From contig JACNJN010000120.1 in assembly GCA_014382535.1 (NCBI GenBank), positions 1-34,431 on the forward strand: a stretch of 34,431 bases of DNA, in the 5' to 3' direction. A program made the translations under genes and the position numbers. Positions 33,548 to 34,431 of this stretch are shown here, piece after piece. The notes beneath the pieces are model-generated. The model worked only from the letters and a program-made list of their open reading frames with translations, did not search any database and was not told where the DNA came from. Source of the DNA: Candidatus Desulfolinea nitratireducens (lineage in GTDB: Bacteria > Chloroflexota > Anaerolineae > Anaerolineales > Villigracilaceae). The first letter of the stretch is position 1; every line of letters starts with the position of its first letter.

Positions 33548-33945
33548 TTCTCTTCGTAGATCGTGCAACCAGATGTATTCTTGGTTGGCGAGTGGGCTTT
33601 TATCGTAATGGTACTGTCATGCAGGATATTCTTTATGAGACAGTGCAAGGGAGTTCTTATTACAGTGATTTGCATACTGGGTATCAGACAGTGCTCTACT
33701 GGCCAGCCATTCACTATCCGATGCCTGACAAAAGTGAAACCTATTCCGTCGAAGGAGATAATGCAGAATTACGACATTATCTGGCTCGTTTAGTTAGAAA
33801 ATCACGTTGTTTCTCTCGATGTGAAAAAGCTCTTAGCAAAGCGGTCAAGATTTTTGTCTTTTCTTTCAATAAACGCCAATTGTACAAACAACAATATCCG
33901 AAATATCCGACCCATCTAATTGACTTCCTTTACTCACCAACTTAG
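33535..33945 (+). CDS. insB: IS1 InsB-like transposase part, expressed by -1 frameshift
   Basis: The catalytic half of the IS1 transposase, read after a -1 shift from InsA to give a product of about 249 aa. From the shift it reads [14 protein letters not shown], then a second Asp in SDLHTGYQ and the region EGDNAELRHYLARLVRKSRCFSR, which carries the catalytic Glu and the following basic residues. The first free ATG is at 33592, but the conserved sequence begins before it, so the protein depends on the shift. The gene ends 9 bp before the right inverted repeat boundary. Confidence 0.85.
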   Translation, partial: RIYVILFVDRATRCILGWRVGFYRNGTVMQDILYETVQGSSYYSDLHTGYQTVLYWPAIHYPMPDKSETYSVEGDNAELRHYLARLVRKSRCFSRCEKALSKAVKIFVFSFNKRQLYKQQYPKYPTHLIDFLYSPT

Positions 33946-33954
33946 CCACTCCCC

Positions 33955-34041
33955 AAATTTCTACATGACAAGATATTTAATTGGATATGGTAAAATGACA
34001 CGAAATAACCACGTACCTAAAATCTCACCGATTTGTAGACC
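33955..34041. other. Short AT-rich stretch between IS1 and the tRNA-like remnant
   Basis: No gene, promoter pair or hairpin of note is seen here. It is the sequence joined to IS1 after the presumed deletion. Confidence 0.4.
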
Positions 34042-34141
34042 GTCGGGTTAGCTCACAGCACAAGTTTTTCGGTTTTTGATACCTTCTACCGGACTGGAAC
34101 TCATAATCCAAAGGTCCCAGGTTCGAGTCCCGGATCATGCG
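34042..34141 (+). pseudogene. Degraded tRNA-Met(CAU)-like sequence
   Basis: The 3' half is tRNA-like: an anticodon region ACTCATAATCC (34109-34119) with CAT anticodon, then a variable region AAAGGTC and the T arm GGTTCGAGTCC (34130-34140 region, stem CCAGG/CCCGG with one mismatch), and a 3' acceptor ATCATGC. The anticodon loop has an extra base and the matching 5' acceptor (GCATGAT) is absent. A TTAGCTCA block at 34048-34055 resembles a D arm, but its partner strand is missing and the total of about 100 nt is too long for tRNA-Met. It is most likely a broken tRNA gene or an attachment-site-like copy of a tRNA 3' end. Confidence 0.5.
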
Positions 34142-34153
34142 AATAAAAAAAAT

Positions 34154-34190
34154 CCCCACAACTTGAACTATTCTTGTGGGGTTTTTTTTT
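34154..34190. terminator. Bidirectional intrinsic terminator
   Basis: CCCCACAA (34154-34161) pairs with TTGTGGGG (34174-34181) over a 12-nt loop. A run of 9 T follows on the right and a run of 8 A precedes on the left, so it can stop transcription from either side: the tRNA-like region from the left and the edge ORF from the right. Confidence 0.85.
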
Positions 34191-34226
34191 ACTACTTTTT
34201 AGCAAAGCTGTAAATCGCAAATCAGG

Positions 34227-34430
34227 TTAATATTTTTCCATTCTGCGAGCAAATTGCGAGCATACCCAGTAGAAAGTATGGGCAGTAATAGACAGAATGG
34301 ACAATTTCTTGCCATTTTTGCTGATTCTATGGACAAAATAGGCAGCTAAATTGGGTATGGACACAACACCAATCAGCTTCGAATTATGCGTTGCCCCCAT
34401 GCCTGTCGGCAGTACCTCAGGAAATATCAT
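34227..34430 (-). CDS. Unassigned ORF at the window edge, possibly 5'-partial
   Basis: A 67-codon open frame ending 37 bp before the bidirectional terminator, which supports it as a real transcript end. The sequence (GMGATHNSKLIGVVSIPNLA..., basic C-terminus QFARRMEKY) matches no family I recognise. The ATG is the second base from the window end, so the gene may begin outside. A direct repeat GCGAGCA-AATT-GCGAGCA lies within it (about 34246-34261). Could be a gene remnant. Confidence 0.35.
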   Translation of the reverse strand: MIFPEVLPTGMGATHNSKLIGVVSIPNLAAYFVHRISKNGKKLSILSITAHTFYWVCSQFARRMEKY

Positions 34431-34431
34431 C

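Larger units (their letters stand above)
33154..33954 (+). mobile_element. IS1-family insertion sequence, no target duplication
   Basis: An 801-bp element with terminal inverted repeats. The left end GGGGAGTGGCTAA (33154-33166) is the exact complement of the right end TTAGCCACTCCCC (33942-33954), and matching continues imperfectly for about 11 bp more. Two overlapping reading frames encode the InsA- and InsB-like parts. The bases on each side (CCAGTGCC before, AAATTTCT after) differ, so there is no 8-9-bp target duplication, and the GH94 gene it cuts does not resume on the right. This points to a deletion next to the element after insertion. Confidence 0.9.

Noticed and set aside
34227-34430. 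Integrase gene next to the tRNA-like remnant
   Set aside because: The tyrosine-recombinase motifs (R...HxxR...Y) are not found in the visible part of the ORF.
1-34431. CRISPR array
   Set aside because: No set of regularly spaced identical repeats with unique spacers is present; the 11-bp array at 4073 has no spacers.

Overview
The window looks like a chromosomal segment of an anaerobic, sugar-fermenting bacterium. A Chloroflexota (Anaerolineae-like) host is my best guess, inferred from the style of the substrate-binding lipoprotein (a signal ending MAAC followed by a Glu/Pro-rich linker), the MalG-type permease with a large extracytoplasmic insert, and the number of glycoside hydrolases. No marker gene in the window proves this.

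Layout. (1) 57-5145, minus strand: an AT-rich PHP-phosphoesterase/SMC-like ATPase gene, a Fic AMP-transferase gene and two unrecognised small genes. The Fic promoter carries four tandem 11-bp repeats. (2) 5135-8229, minus strand: a xylulokinase gene cut short at its 3' end, a GH1 beta-glucosidase and a bacterioferritin with its own promoter and terminator. (3) 8335-10089: a complete 1.7-kb IS with a DDE transposase, 20-bp perfect inverted repeats and a 10-bp target duplication. (4) 10098-29694, plus strand: a LacI-type regulator with a strong promoter and overlapping palindromic operators, followed by 14 closely packed genes. They encode an ABC sugar importer (binding protein and two permeases, no ATPase), a GH-A-like lipoprotein, GH4, a NagZ-like GH3, an unrecognised protein, a BadF-type kinase, a creatininase-family amidohydrolase, a SIS-domain isomerase/deaminase-like protein, a membrane glycosyltransferase, a GH18-like lipoprotein, a ChbG-type deacetylase, a second GH3 and an MFS transporter. 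(5) 29705-32211: metY and metA behind a good promoter and a structured 5' leader. (6) 32212-34431: a nested intergenic repeat, the C-terminal part of a GH94 phosphorylase cut off by an IS1-family element, a degraded tRNA-Met-like sequence, a bidirectional terminator and one unassigned ORF at the edge.

How the genes fit together. The large operon reads as an amino-sugar or chito-oligosaccharide pathway: import by ABC transporter, deacetylation by the ChbG-like enzyme, cleavage by GH3/GH4/GH18-type enzymes, phosphorylation by the BadF-type kinase, then removal of the acyl and amino groups. GH4 with a CNVP motif together with ChbG recalls the enterobacterial chb operon, but the PTS is replaced by an ABC importer. 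No NagA or classical NagB is present. A creatininase-family hydrolase and a GlmS-like SIS protein sit where they would be expected. metY/metA form an acetyl-homoserine route to methionine; MetA carries Glu111, the acetyl-CoA-specificity residue.

The flanks show repeated rearrangement: two IS elements, two truncated carbohydrate genes and a broken tRNA. Nothing here could be tested by database search; functions are motif-based.
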